DNA from: Biomphalaria glabrata
Lineage: Eukaryota; Mollusca; Gastropoda; Planorbidae
Reading direction: 5' to 3'
Length of the DNA: 64,000 nucleotides
Assembly: GCF_947242115.1 (NCBI RefSeq)
Contig: NC_074726.1
Location: 5,573,951 to 5,637,950 of the forward strand
The stretch's first letter is position 1, and every line of letters begins with the position of its first letter. A program made the position numbers and the translations under genes. Positions 33,667 through 44,985 of this stretch are shown piece by piece. Below the pieces are notes generated by a model. That model made no database searches, was not told where the DNA came from, and saw only the letters and a list, made by a program, of their open reading frames with translations.

Positions 33667-36600
33667 ATGGCTGAGAGCAACACTAAGATTACTCAAGAAA
33701 CAGACACAAGAAGCGTGAGTACTGTAGTCTGTATTTACTTATTTTATTTTATAAATGCTAAATTAAATATTTTCTTGGCACCCAACGTCAGACTGAATCT
33801 TTTTCTGAATCGTTCATTTTACTCTAGACCCGGGGTCGGCAACCTGCGGCTCGCGAGCCACATGCGGCTCTTTGGATGTAAAGCTGCGGCTCTTTGTTCC
33901 ATAAGCAAATATTATTTATTTTATTGACACATTTTTTAAAAATAGTTCTGAATCTTTAAACGAAGATAAGGCGCCGATTCGATCTTTCAGCCACTTGTAC
34001 TCGCTTTTCACCACACACCTCCCCCATTACACGCATCGTAACTTTTATCAGTCTGACGGAAGCTCTGGAATGACGCCGTCGTTCGATGTTTCTATATAGG
34101 TTTTAATTCGCTTTGACGCAAGACGAATTGGCATCTTAACCACGGCGTATAGTTTGTTGTTTCAAGTAAATGAGCTAGAAGAGAATAATCTTCTCATAGT
34201 TAAAATTAATCTACAAATAATGATATTCCAGCAAGCTTTGCGTAGCACTAGGAATAGCACGAAAAGGCAAACCATTTAAAGATGATGAGCATGTCAAAGA
34301 CTGCTTCCTACGTGCATCTGAAGAACTGTTTCGTGATTTCAAAAATAAACCAGAGATCTTGAAAAAAAAAAGCAAACATTTGCCAGTAACAGCTAAAACA
34401 GTAGGCTACAAGATAGAATAGCTAAAATGTCTTCAAATGTAAATTTTTGCTGGTGGAAGATATTTAACTTTATTCTGTCTTATCATTTGCTATGAATGAG
34501 TCTTGCGACATACAGACATGGTACAAGTTGCCCCTTTTGTCAGGTATATGTCTTCCTAAGGTCCAAAAGAAGAACTTCTAGGTTTGCTACCGCTCTCATG
34601 ACAAAGTAGAGGGGACGATAGAGAGAATGTCATGCCATACCCTGAAGACAATAAGATCGATTTAAATAAAATCATTTCAATGTCAACTGATGGAGCCAGA
34701 AGTTAAACAGGAAACAAATAAAAGGGCAACAAAGATTTGTCGTAGCAAAATAAACAATTAAATTCTTACGATTTACTGACTAATGCACCAAGAAGCGCTT
34801 TGTGCCCAAAATAATTCCTACCTAAATAGATGAGGTCATGAATTTGGTAATCAAGATTGTTAACAGCATCTTGTCAAAAGCACTCTACCACTTAAACGAA
34901 ATAGAGACTCAGTATTCCGACATCCTTCTTCCCCCAAAAGTGCTATGACTTTCCAAAGGTAAGGTGATGAAACGTTTTGCTTTTGCTTGAATGAAATAAA
35001 TACATTTCTAAATCAAAAAAGGCATTTATAACACCGAATTAGAGAACGACAAATAGTTGCAAAAATGTTACTTTATGATTGATATAACAGAGAAATTAAA
35101 TGAGCTGAATCTAAAACTGCAGGGAAAGGTAAAATTGGTTTGTTTTGAAGAAAAATTAATTCTTTTTGCAGAAGATATTCAGAGCGTAAATTACTTCATT
35201 TTGAATGTCTAAAGCAGTATCGCGAATTACTTCAGCACAGTTATGAAAAAAATCTAAGATACATTTCTTGATAGATTTGAGCGTTCCTAGTATACCATCT
35301 AATCACAAAAAGTAACGAAATCCACATTGATACATTGGTAATTGATACTAAATCTCTAGACATGCAATTGATCGATTTAAAAAGTAAAGGTTTGTGGGGT
35401 GGAAAATTTACAGAGTTGAAAAGCAAGTTGGAAGTGTTAAAGGTCCAGAAATGTATGTACGTAACGCAATAAAAGTGGACAGCTTTAAAAGGAATGGAAT
35501 AATCTTCCAGAATGCTACAGTGAAGAGGTTGGCATTTGGAGTGCTGACTATCTTGGATCGACTTATGGTGCGTTCTCTTGCATGAATAGAATTGAGAGTA
35601 AATTAAGAAGCAAACTAACAATTGAATATTAAGATTCGTGTTTGAAACTAAAAACAAGTTACCGTATGAGGCAAACGTATCCAAATTTTCTATCTCTTTG
35701 CTAGCATCTGAACACAACATATCTCATGTTCTTCATTGTTTGTTATTGTAGTTAATGTTGTAAGTAAATGCTTAACTTCTTTAATTTTTACCGAAATAAA
35801 AATAATTATCTAATATATATATATATATTGTTGTATATGAATTCTTTTTATTTTCATTAAAAAAAGTTCATTATGCGAGAACTATTTATAGTTGGCAAGA
35901 AAAAACTTTGTAGCTCTTTAAAAACTTAGAAGTTTTGTAAATTGTAGTTTTTGGCTCTTCCGGCTCAAAAGGTTGCCGACCCCTGCTCTAGACCAGTGCT
36001 CCCAACCTTTTTGACCCCATGGACCTCATACTATTGACAAAATTTGCCTAACTAAAAAAGTTAAAACATTACAAATAAAATAAACAAAATCCAATAGCTA
36101 GATGGCGTCAATGAATGACGCACATGTTGAAAATGCATTCGATATCTTTCAGATGATTCGCGGAAAATCAAAACTGATTTTTGAGGTCCGCGCCAGGTTT
36201 AATATACAATTGTATAATTGTGAGTACTAACAAATAACAGATTTTTTTTTAAATTTTAAAATACTTTAGCAGGAAACATAGTTTAACTTTAATGTCTTGG
36301 CCTAGCTAGTCGAATATCTGGTTTAACACATTGAGCCGAGGCCATTCATTATTTCTTATCTTATATGATACAGTTGTTACTTCAAAAAAGAAGATGATTA
36401 CGTCCTACGCGTCATGCATTCAGTTATGCATGTTAACCAATGACTTAAATTCTGCCAAGTCACTGGTTTTCCTGGCTAGCTCAGGCAACCCATTCCATGC
36501 TCTAATAGCGCTAGGGAAGAAGTCGTATTATAGTCGGCCTCAACACTGACCTGCAACGTCACTACCTGTGGGCAGTTTAAACCAATAGCTCGTTACAACG

Positions 36601-39600
36601 TCGTACAGACCTGTGACGTGGCGACGAGCTATTGGTCTAAACAGTCCATAGACCTTTGACGTTGCAGGTCAGTGTTTGGGCCTTGTGATTGTCATAAAAG
36701 TTAAGCCAAAAGCTCATTCAACTTTTGAACAAACCGTTCTGTCTGGAAGAGGTCCAAGTGAATGTCTATGAAAAAAATAGCTATTTCCGATTAATCTGGC
36801 ACTCCAGACTAAAATACTTGGCCGAAAGCTGAGCACACGGGGAACCTCTCCATTTGCCTATCTTTTATCAAGCTAACATTGAAGGACTTGCCATTAGTAT
36901 TGTTACGAATCTCACTATCCAGGCTCTCTGCAAACTGCACCATACACCACCAACTTAAAGAACTTGACAACTCAGGGCTCCAAAGTAACGTAACACTTTA
37001 ATGTCAATAAATAACAGCCAATACTGTACAATTGGCAACACGTACACTGTACAAATATCTCTCCGATAACACCGTTCCGCAGTATCAACTCTTGCACTGG
37101 CCTCTCCGTCTCGTTCCGGGCTTGCACTGGGTTCAACAGTTTAGGACTGACTTCACACACTAGGCTCGTTGTGTCGGACTCGATCACAGACCAAGATCAA
37201 GACGCCAGCCGTCTCAACTGTACTTGACAGTACTCCGCACTGAACCGTCGTAATGCTCCGTACAGAACCACACCGCTGAACTGTGCTGTAGTCGACCGGA
37301 CTGTAGTGAACCGGGCTCTGAACCCCTGCCGTGAACCCGCTTTCTGAACCTTGCTGTATTGAGCCCCTTTTCTCGACTGACTTGTATTGCGACACCTCCG
37401 CTCTTATATAGGGTCCCTACTGGCCTTCTCGAACCTGACAGAACGCCCCTCGACGTTTCTAGGTGGTCAGATGACTACAACTCTCGTGACGCTAATGAGC
37501 TCTGTTCACGACGCCGATCCTACTCGAACCTTCATGTTGTTAACTCGTCTCGGCCGATCGTCGTAACTCGTCACGGTTGACCGCTCGTCTAGCGCTGGCC
37601 TGGGGCGATTTGCGTCGGCTGACTACACTCACACCACTACCCCTCTCTGTGCCACCACCAGGTTTATAACAGTATAATGGTTCCCTGAGTAACGCCGCAT
37701 GGATTATCGATAGGGATAGGGATCGATTTATTTCAAATCCTGTGCAATGGGAAAGCTCTCGCATTCCCTTGGACACTCCCACTATTCATTTCGCCTTATC
37801 ACTTCCTCTAGCGATCGGTTTAACCCGAGTGCCACGTTGAGGCAGAATAGCGTACTCGGAGTGTTCTGACCTTCTATTACAATAGGTCTCGGTTGAATTC
37901 GCTAGATAGTTTATTAGTGACACCAATCAGACCCAAAAATTTACAATCGCTGCACACGTGGCTATATAAGGGGAATGGTGCATCTCTGCACGTTTCTTAG
38001 ACCAGTCGATACATATTTATTTGCATATTGAGCTTCACAAATGAATTTCCCTAGTTTCACCAAGAAGTGGTAGGAGGGACCGATACTGAGATAGATGTCT
38101 TGCAAGCGGAATGTTTTGTTCAAACAAAAAAGATGCTAGAAAATTCGGATATATAATCTTAAACATTGTATTATCATATATTATCATTAAAATGTATTTC
38201 TTTTTTAATTTTTTTTTCTTTATTACCAGAGTCCAATACGAGAGTTCTATCTATTGCTGGTTGGTAAAACTGGTCATGGGAAAAGCTCGACAGGCAACAC
38301 TATTGTGGGAAAAAATGTTTTTCAATCCCAGTCCAGTATGTCGTCTGTGACTAAGCATCTGTCCTTAAGCGTTGGCATGTATGGAGAAAACTACGTCATC
38401 AAAGTAATGGACACGCCTGGTGTTATGGACACTTCAGAGATAGACGATCCGGTCAAGGCCTCAAAACTCGTCATGGACCAAATGAAAGACGTTGTCATTT
38501 TGAATCCAAACGGCTTCCACGCTTTCTTGCTTGTATTTAAGTTTGGAAATAGATTTACGAAAGAAGAGTTAAAGTCAGTCCAAATGCTAAAACAAATATT
38601 CGGTGAAAGTTTTGTACAGAAATTTTGCATTGTTATAATAACATTTGGAGATGTTTTTCAACAAGAATTTCGATCAACGGGCAAAAGTTTTAAACAATGG
38701 TGTCTTGAACAAAGCGGTCCTTTTAATAATATCAGACTGGAATGTCAAGACCGCGTAGTTCTCTTTGATAATTCTGCTCAACGTGACGCCAACGTACATA
38801 GAAAACAAATGGACAAACTTTTGAAGCTTGTGGAGAATCTTAACACAGGGGGCGACCGATACACTGACCAACATTTCCAGAAAGCAAAACGAAGTCGCGA
38901 CACTTTATTGCGCAAGAATCAAATGATCCACATTGACAGCGGGCTGGAGGAGGTCAGTCTCATTTTAACAGTGTTCGAATCAATAGCGAATTATGACGTG
39001 AATGATCGCAGTAGAAAATTTACAGAAATATTCAATAAATGTGACGATCTATATAAAAAGTTTTCAGAAAGCGAAACTAAATCCACAACTATCAAAGATT
39101 TTTTACAGCTGATAACAGATATGAAAATATCCAGCTCCAAGTTTGCTGATGAATGTAAAAACATTCGTCAGAAACTGATACAAAATAAGGAACGTCTTAA
39201 AGAAGAATCGCAAAGAATTAAAAGTGTGTTAACTGACTTTATATCTGTTGGAGAAGCTGGCAGTGTTTCGAAGCCTGATTCTGAAAAAAAGGCGGGAAAC
39301 GAAAGCAACTGCAACTCCTGTGAGATTGATCCAGTTTTGGAACACGGAGATCAATGGAACAGAAGGTTAGAGGTCAAAAGTAACAGTGTCACAAGAAGTG
39401 AAAATAATTTGTGGGATGTTGACTCGAAAGTGTTAAAGGATAAAGTTATGAGCGAATTTGAATCTGAAAATACCATGCAACAATTAATAGCAGAAGAGAA
39501 AGAGCTACAAAATCAGCTGATTGACCAAAATACTAAACTTCACAAAATGATCAAAAAACATTGGAAGACTCATACTTTAATACATGACAAATGTAATACT

Positions 39601-39636
39601 ATTTTGAGAACACAAACTGCATGCAATATATTTTAA
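33667..39636 (+). CDS. GIMAP/AIG1-type GTPase, gene D
   Basis: Exon 1 is 33667-33714 (16 codons starting MAESNTK) with donor GTGAGT. The intron 33715-38229 is 4.5 kb. Exon 2 is 38230-39636, with acceptor TTCTTTATTACCAG. Phase 0, total 484 residues. An in-frame ATG at 33652 would add five residues; 33667 is preferred because its AAATGG context and MAE start match gene E. P-loop GKTGHGKS at 28-35, DTPG at 77-80, TFGD at 154-157; the GTPase domain is followed by a coiled coil, a serine/acid-rich linker and a last helix ([15 protein letters not shown]). The C-terminus is CNIF, CaaX-like. Gene E is its closest relative here. The intron holds a full-length hAT, a palindromic MITE, a LINE tail and a solo LTR. 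Confidence 0.92.
33830..35985 (+). mobile_element. hAT (Charlie-like) transposon in intron of gene D
   Basis: The left end is CCGGGGTCGGCAACC and the right end GGTTGCCGACCCCTG, flanked by a perfect 8-bp target duplication CTCTAGAC (33822-33829 and 35986-35993). On + about 34230-34420 encodes [20 protein letters not shown] and [13 protein letters not shown], matching the N-terminal part of hAT transposases of the Charlie/GTF2IRD2 kind. Later frames are broken. At 2156 bp the length suits a once-autonomous element, now dead. The 159-codon minus-strand frame 35241-35720 is its shadow. Confidence 0.88.
35994..36200 (+). mobile_element. Truncated hAT-type MITE
   Basis: Begins with CAGTGCTCCCAACCTTTTTG, a typical hAT terminus, directly after the target duplication of the larger hAT. 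No matching right end was found, so its extent is a guess. Confidence 0.4.
36352..36530 (-). mobile_element. LINE 3' tail, CR1/Jockey-like
   Basis: Same tail as at 11706-11935 (CTTATCTTATATGATACAG, GATGATTACGTCCTACGCGT, AATTCTGCCAAGTCACTGG). The frame before it is cut after about 35 codons. Confidence 0.75.
36538..36690. mobile_element. Short palindromic MITE
   Basis: The left arm has AACACTGACCTGCAACGTCA and AACCAATAGCTCGT. The right arm has the complements ACGAGCTATTGGTCTAAAC and GACGTTGCAGGTCAGTGTT. The whole is close to a perfect palindrome of about 150 bp. A one-armed relative lies at 53760-53850. Confidence 0.7.
36691..37880. repeat. Older dispersed repeat, split by a solo LTR
   Basis: The parts 36691-36900 and 37676-37880 together match the continuous stretch 54890-55340 (GTTCTGTCTGGAAGAGG, GCCATT before the break, GTGCAATGGGAA, GTGCCAC..TGAGGCAGA near the end). 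The match runs across the LTR insertion point. Family not identified. Confidence 0.65.
36901..37671. mobile_element. Solo-LTR-like fossil, family A
   Basis: A 771-bp unit with ends TGTTACG and TATAACA and GTAT on both sides (36897-36900 and 37672-37675), a 4-bp target duplication. It includes a TATATAGGG box near 37405. It matches the split copy at 5157-8304. No internal coding region remains, which suggests recombination between two LTRs. The superfamily is probably Ty3-like, judged only from target-duplication size. Its clean duplication suggests moderate age. Confidence 0.7.
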
Positions 39637-39963
39637 TTTTTGTTTGAAATGTCGCATTTTTTTACTTCGGTCACATAAACAATTTAATATTATACGAACC
39701 TTTTTTTAAGTATATATTTCTGCTTATTTATTCAGAGCATAGCTGTGAAACGTATATTTGTTTAATTATATATGAAAGTATTAGCAAGCGTGAATTATGT
39801 GTTTTATGGTATTCTTTGTTTCTAAGGTTTTATATCACCAGTAATATTTCCATTTATAAAAAATATTTTTAGGATCATTTCTTTACTGTACTCTTACTAA
39901 GAATTATCTTTCACATGTTGATATTTCAAAATATTTTTCTTTTAACTGAATTTATATTAATAT
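39637..39963. other. Probable 3' UTR and flank of gene D
   Basis: AT-rich, directly after the TAA of gene D. No AATAAA was found close by. No other feature. Confidence 0.35.
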
Positions 39964-40323
39964 TGTTGTAACTCTAAGGCAAGCACTCAACGAAAGGCAG
40001 GAGGTAACAACGAGGTATTTATTTACAGTACAAATAGGCATGGACTTCAGCTATTAGTCCCGGAGTGTCTTATCTCAAGTGACACCAGTCCTTTCCTACC
40101 TAAATACCAATACAGACCACCGACACACTTCCCAGTGCCGCCCCAGGTCCTCAACACATTTCATGGATAGCACCAAGGACGTTCTCTCGAGTCACTTAGA
40201 CTTCCATCACTTTAGCCGGACCCACAGCAGTCCTTCTTCCTGTCTAAACATGTCTTCTACTGCTTGTGTTCAATGGCGCTCTGATGCGCACCATCAGTGT
40301 GGCTCGGATGTGGAGTTACAACA
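39964..40323. mobile_element. Solo-LTR-like fossil, family B
   Basis: A 360-bp unit with ends TGTTGTAACTC and GAGTTACAACA (11-bp inverted) and flanks ATAT and GTAT. It matches 61451-61819 through most of its length (CTAAGGCA, AATACGGACC-like and CCAGGTCC blocks). Non-coding; the 99-codon frame inside has no domain. Confidence 0.65.
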
Positions 40324-40687
40324 GTATGTTTACTTCATACTTGTAGATACCTATGTGTCATTTGGTTTACACGAGTAGTCAGTTACTTATACATATTTTT
40401 ATCGATTTATATTGCTTTAATTTCTACTGTTAACCTTATATATGTTGAATGGTAAAAATACTTTTTGTACATTAATAATAATATAAATTAATATTTATAA
40501 ACTTTGATGTTTAGAGCGTTCATTTGTTATAAAAAAATGTTGTTAATATGATTCATTATGTTATTTGGAACGCTTAGTGAAATCTGGTTTGATGCATTTA
40601 TGTGGATATCAATTAGGTACCTGCTCAGAACACTATATTCAACCACTACTTTGTATGTTTTGATAATTAAATAACCTAACATTGAAC

Positions 40688-41160
40688 TAACATTTTTTTT
40701 CTTCTAAAATAAACAAAAATCTACTTTGAAGATTAGAACTCTAGTGTCAGAATCACTGATTCTATCTATCATGTGCAATTCTGGACTTCTCTTGATGTGA
40801 ATGACACTCAGACTTCTAGACTTTTAATAAGAGGTCAGAGTTGACATAAGAACACTACAAGTTACACAATAAATATGTTGTCTTTTTAATATATTTAAGG
40901 AACAGAAATTGTTTAATTTTCTGGTCTTGGGCAGCCTTAATCATTATTTTCATAAGTATGAACTCTAATATTATGATCATTGAGTTTATATTTCTTACTG
41001 CTTAAATTCTCATTTAGGAAATGATTTTTCAAGTTTCCTCTTACTAACGCATAAAATGTTACTTTGGAAATAAGGAAACATTTATAAATGAAATATACTT
41101 TTCTTTATATTTTTCTTCTAAAATAAACAAAAATCTACTTTGAAGATTAGAACTCTATCG
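40688..41160. repeat. Duplicated AT-rich segment with flanking direct repeat
   Basis: About 47 bp (TTTTCTTCTAAAATAAACAA, then ATCTACTTTGAAGATTAG) occurs at 40698-40745 and again at 41112-41158. The sequence between them (about 40830-41110) has a second copy at about 44026-44350, in the same orientation and clearly similar over 280-320 bp. Confidence 0.7.
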
Positions 41161-41319
41161 TCAGTGTCGCTCGGTGTGTTCAACTCATTATGTCCTCCCT
41201 TACCCCTCCCCCCCAAAAAAAATATTTATTAAAGAAATCCTTATTTTTTATTTGCACATTGAGTGAGTTAATAACTTAAATCAATTTTATCTTTTCACCC
41301 CCTTCTCCACCTTTGGGAC

Positions 41320-41495
41320 ACCACACACGATTAGTCGACCGTCTTTCTCCATTCCTGTCCGTACGTTGCTTTGGACTGAAATTCATCCAATAACAAGCTG
41401 TTTATTCTTTTATGTCGTCTTCCCATCGCTTTCTCTGTCTCTGCTTCTTTTTTCCTGGTACTGATCCCTGTAGGAAGGTCTTCGCTAAGTTCCCT
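41320..41495 (-). mobile_element. LINE relic (post-RT RGRQKKRWEDD-type motif)
   Basis: On the minus strand the stretch reads LAKTFLQGSVPGKKKQRQRK then RWEDDIKE, a motif seen near the end of many LINE RT frames. It is broken by a stop and short. Family unresolved, different from the zinc-finger lineage. Confidence 0.6.
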
Positions 41496-41698
41496 TTCTT
41501 ATCTCCTTAAAATATGAATACGTGTCAATGAAATAAATGAAATTAATATCTTTCACGATTAATTTTCAGATTATTAAATAGCCAAATCTGAAAGCAGTAT
41601 CAGGCACATATTCAATCTGAATTATTTCTTAATTAACTTCATATTTGAAACAAAAAAATTTTTCCATGATGTCATAAACAAATGTGATACATACATAT

Positions 41699-41767
41699 AT
41701 TAGACATAAATGGATAGCAGCACCAGGGACCACGTTTGTAAGAGAGAAAGTAGTGAATTAAAATGCT
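41699..41767 (-). repeat. SINE family D tail, reversed fragment
   Basis: The complement of this segment matches the tail at 42137-42195 (CGTAGCATTTTAATTCACTA, CTTTCTCTCTTA, ACGTGGTCCCTGGTGCT) with few mismatches. Confidence 0.7.
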
Positions 41768-42027
41768 ACGTACACTGAAGCTTCTATATGTCATGTATTT
41801 ATGTTGTCCACTTGTCATTATGAGAGATACACAATTAGATAAAGCCATCGTTTGTCTAATACATGCCTAACGGCTGTCTGTGTCAGCTCTATTGAAGTTG
41901 TTAGTGAATGGATGCTGCCAGGTGGGGGGTGGGGCTAGCTACGGCTTGTGACCTTTGACCACTGGGATGGTAATTTGCATACGGGCGAAATGACTCTGGA
42001 TCAGAAGAATGTGTTGTTTTTTTTCGG

Positions 42028-42195
42028 ACATTCCGATGGTCTAGAGGTTAAGTTCCCTTGGTGCGTTATCGCTAGGTGGTGGTGTCGAATCCAGAGTCAC
42101 GGATTCGAGTCTCGGTCGGCGCATTCCCTTATTTTCGTAGCATTTTAATTCACTACTTTCTCTCTTAAAAACGTGGTCCCTGGTGCTCATGTCTA
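42028..42195 (+). mobile_element. tRNA-headed SINE, family D
   Basis: Head with TGGTCTAGAGGTTAAG (A box) and GGATTCGAGTCTCGG (B box), followed by the tail shared with 41699-41767. Too long between boxes and not foldable by eye as a real tRNA. Confidence 0.6.
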
Positions 42196-42334
42196 AATGT
42201 TCTATGAAGTCAAAATAAAACACTTTTAAAACATTTAGCATTAGAAAGAAAAACAAAGATCATAGAATTGTAAGCCATTGGTCTGGATAAGCTGCTAAGC
42301 GCCAAAATATGTCTGACGAGCTGTGGTGGCCAAA

Positions 42335-42768
42335 CAAACGTGAGCAGGCTCTATTAGTACAGAACAGGCATTGGCCAAAAAAAATCGAGGCTAACCAGGG
42401 TAGAGTCCAAAAAAAAACAACAACTATGGTTCCCGATGTCATGGTAATAATTAGCGCGCGAGGTCAGTTGAGAAACGAAGATATCCTATGTATATATGGG
42501 GTACTCCATACCGATTATGATGCATTTAAGAGTGGTTAATAAGTATAAACAAACGTGAGCAGGCTCTATTAGTACAGAACAGGCATTGGCCAAAAAAAAA
42601 AATCCAGGCTAACCAGGCTAGAGTCCAAAAAAAAACAACAACTATGGTTCCCGATGTCATGGTAATAATTAGCGCGCGAGGTCAGTTGAGAAACGAAGAT
42701 ATCCTATGTATATATGGGGTACTCCATACCGATTATGATGCATTTAAGAGTGGTTAATAAGTATAAAC
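42335..42768 (+). repeat. Recent 216-bp tandem duplication
   Basis: AAACGTGAGCAGGCTCTATT starts at 42335 and again at 42551. The two units are almost identical up to GAGTGGTTAATAAGTATAAAC, differing mainly in the A-run and a few bases near 42390/42605. No coding role seen. Confidence 0.92.
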
Positions 42769-43730
42769 TACTTTCCAGTACGAATCAAACGTGAGCGCTA
42801 TAATGATGCAGCACAGGGCCAATATTGACTTATTCATCAAATCTAGACACTGCAAAAGTAACTCAGGCTTTAAATGTAATATTCCTTTTAGAAAGGGAAA
42901 TAATCCATGAGATATAAATTAACCCTGGCTATTATTGGTTTCCTCTCTTTGGATTTAAAAATATTTAAAAATTCCATTGTCTATTATCCCCTCTTACATG
43001 TTATTACAGCCTCACTCTGTAATCAAAACGCTTCGGTTTAACTTTATATTTAAATTACAACTACGCACAAAGAACATAAAATACTCGTGGTAAAAGAAAA
43101 CATCAGTTTTTACTCATGATTGACCATTTTCGACAATCAAAACTGTTTGGATGTTCATCTGGAGAAATACTTTTAGTCTGATGGAGTTTCTTGTTTTGTA
43201 ACACGTTTGCAGTCATAATGACATGGTGGTGGCGACTTGACCTACATGGACAGCACAGTGTCCAACGTCGCGTCACTGTCCAGAGAAATAGACAAAACGT
43301 CCCGCAAAGGCCTACAGCGCTTTGTGTCGCCTCATAGTGAGAGAATATGGGAGCAGGTCTCTTCCCCTAGCAACACAAATCAATGTTTATAAAGCAGGGG
43401 TTTTTACCATTTGTAAGCCTCCAAGCTCCAACGCTCCGTGCTGGGATTAATCCCGGCACGGTCCAGGTATCTGGCAGTGTTTTGTAGGGTCTGCCTGTCT
43501 CCGTACAGGGCGAGACCCCCCATGCACCAATTCTATCACTTTCAAGACTAGACGTATCTTCGAATGTGTTCTGTCCGAATAGACTTTGATGGTATCTTTC
43601 GGGTACTGGGCTACGGTTTCTGTCGCAGTGATATTTTGGTAGGTTTGGTTTACATTTCTTGTTTACCTTTGGGTCGGTCTGGGCCCATGACACTGATGTG
43701 CATGGAGTTAGGTGCATAAAGACACAAAAA
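42769..43730. other. Gene-free stretch
   Basis: AT-rich until about 43180, then a more GC-balanced part (43200-43700) that looks like an old retroelement body. Its 132-codon minus-strand frame has no recognised domain. Confidence 0.35.
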
Positions 43731-43962
43731 TAAAGGCACATTCCTCGTTCCATATGCCAGGACAAATTTGTGCAAATGCTTCTTCTTCCCTAGTGCTATT
43801 ACAGCATGGCATGGGTTGCTTGAGTCAGCCAGGAAAACCAATGGCTTGGCAGAATTTAACTCATTAACATACATGACTAGATTAACCTAGTGAAACGCGT
43901 AGGGCGTAATCAGCTTTTTTTATGTAATGTCTGTATTTAATAAGATAAGATAGGGGCTCATC
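43731..43962 (+). mobile_element. LINE 3' end, CR1/Jockey-like (plus)
   Basis: Frame KGTFLVPYARTNLCKCFFFP, then ESARKTNGLAEF, and the shared tail ending TTAATAAGATAAGATAG. It is the plus-strand counterpart of the copies at 11706, 25268 and 36352. A further scrap is at 47022-47066. Confidence 0.72.
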
Positions 43963-44025
43963 GTAAGGAAAAGGAAATGATTGGTCAACATAATTGACAT
44001 AATTCCTGACATCGTCTTACCGCTT

Positions 44026-44350
44026 TTAATAAGACGTCAGAGTTGACATGAAAACACAAAAAAAAAAAAAAAAAAAAAACCAACAATAAATATGTTTTTT
44101 TTTTTTTATATTTAAAGAACAGAAATTGTTTAATTTTCTGGTCTGTGGCTTAATCATTATTTTCATAAATGAAATTGGCCTTTCAATAAATATGAACTGA
44201 AATATTATAATCATTGAGTTTATATTTCTTACTGTTTAAATTCTCGTTTAGGAAATGATTTTATTTTATAAGTTCCCTATTGCTAACGTATAAAATGTTT
44301 GTTTGGAAATAAGGAAACATTTATAAATGAAATATATTTTTCTTTATATT
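44026..44350. repeat. Second copy of the 40830-41110 segment
   Basis: Shares TAATAAGA.GTCAGAGTTGACAT, ACAGAAATTGTTTAATTTTC, CATTGAGTTTATATTTCTTA and GGAAATAAGGAAACATTTAT with the copy 3.2 kb to the left. It carries a long A/T run (44055-44110) that the other lacks. Confidence 0.75.
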
Positions 44351-44985
44351 TTTACATACTACATGTGATTTTATTTTAAGTTTTGCTTAAAACTGCATTG
44401 TCATATACCAGTATACCAAACAGATAGTAACGCTAAAGAACAGTATTATTTCATGGCGTGGAATAAAGTTTCACTGTCCCCATAAGTAAACAGAATAGCG
44501 TTATCTGTAGCAAGTTGTTTTTATTGCCCTTTAAAATATTAGTGTGCTTCAAGTGCAGGCAGACTATTACTTTCTTCAAAAAGCAGCCAAACTGTTGACG
44601 TCAGACAAATGGATCAGACTTTTTACTTTGTTTTGTGGTTACTTTTAAATTTAAAAAAAAATTTGGATCATTATTTAAAAAAATGCTAATTTAGTAAATC
44701 ATTTTCCACTACAAGAGTTTTATTTAAAGAGGGGAGTTTAACAATAATGTAATCTTCTGGGAGAGTATTGTCATTTTTATTTATTTAAAAGAAGGAGTCG
44801 ACTTATGGAATGGGATAATAACATTATGACCTCGTACTTAGTTTACTATAAACAATGCCTGATGTGTATATGGTCATTACACTATTTATCATGAAACATG
44901 CAATTTCTTTATTAGAAATTTCTCGAATCTTTTCAGTGGTCGAATAATGAGTAGTAAAAAATTACCTTTTCAGATCTTGTTATCT
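44351..44985. other. Gene-free stretch
   Basis: AT-rich, with nothing recognisable. Confidence 0.4.

Noticed and set aside
35241-35720. 159-codon minus-strand frame
   Set aside because: It lies inside the hAT 33830-35985, opposite to the transposase direction.
43367-43765. 132-codon minus-strand frame
   Set aside because: Overlaps the plus-strand LINE end and has no recognisable domain.
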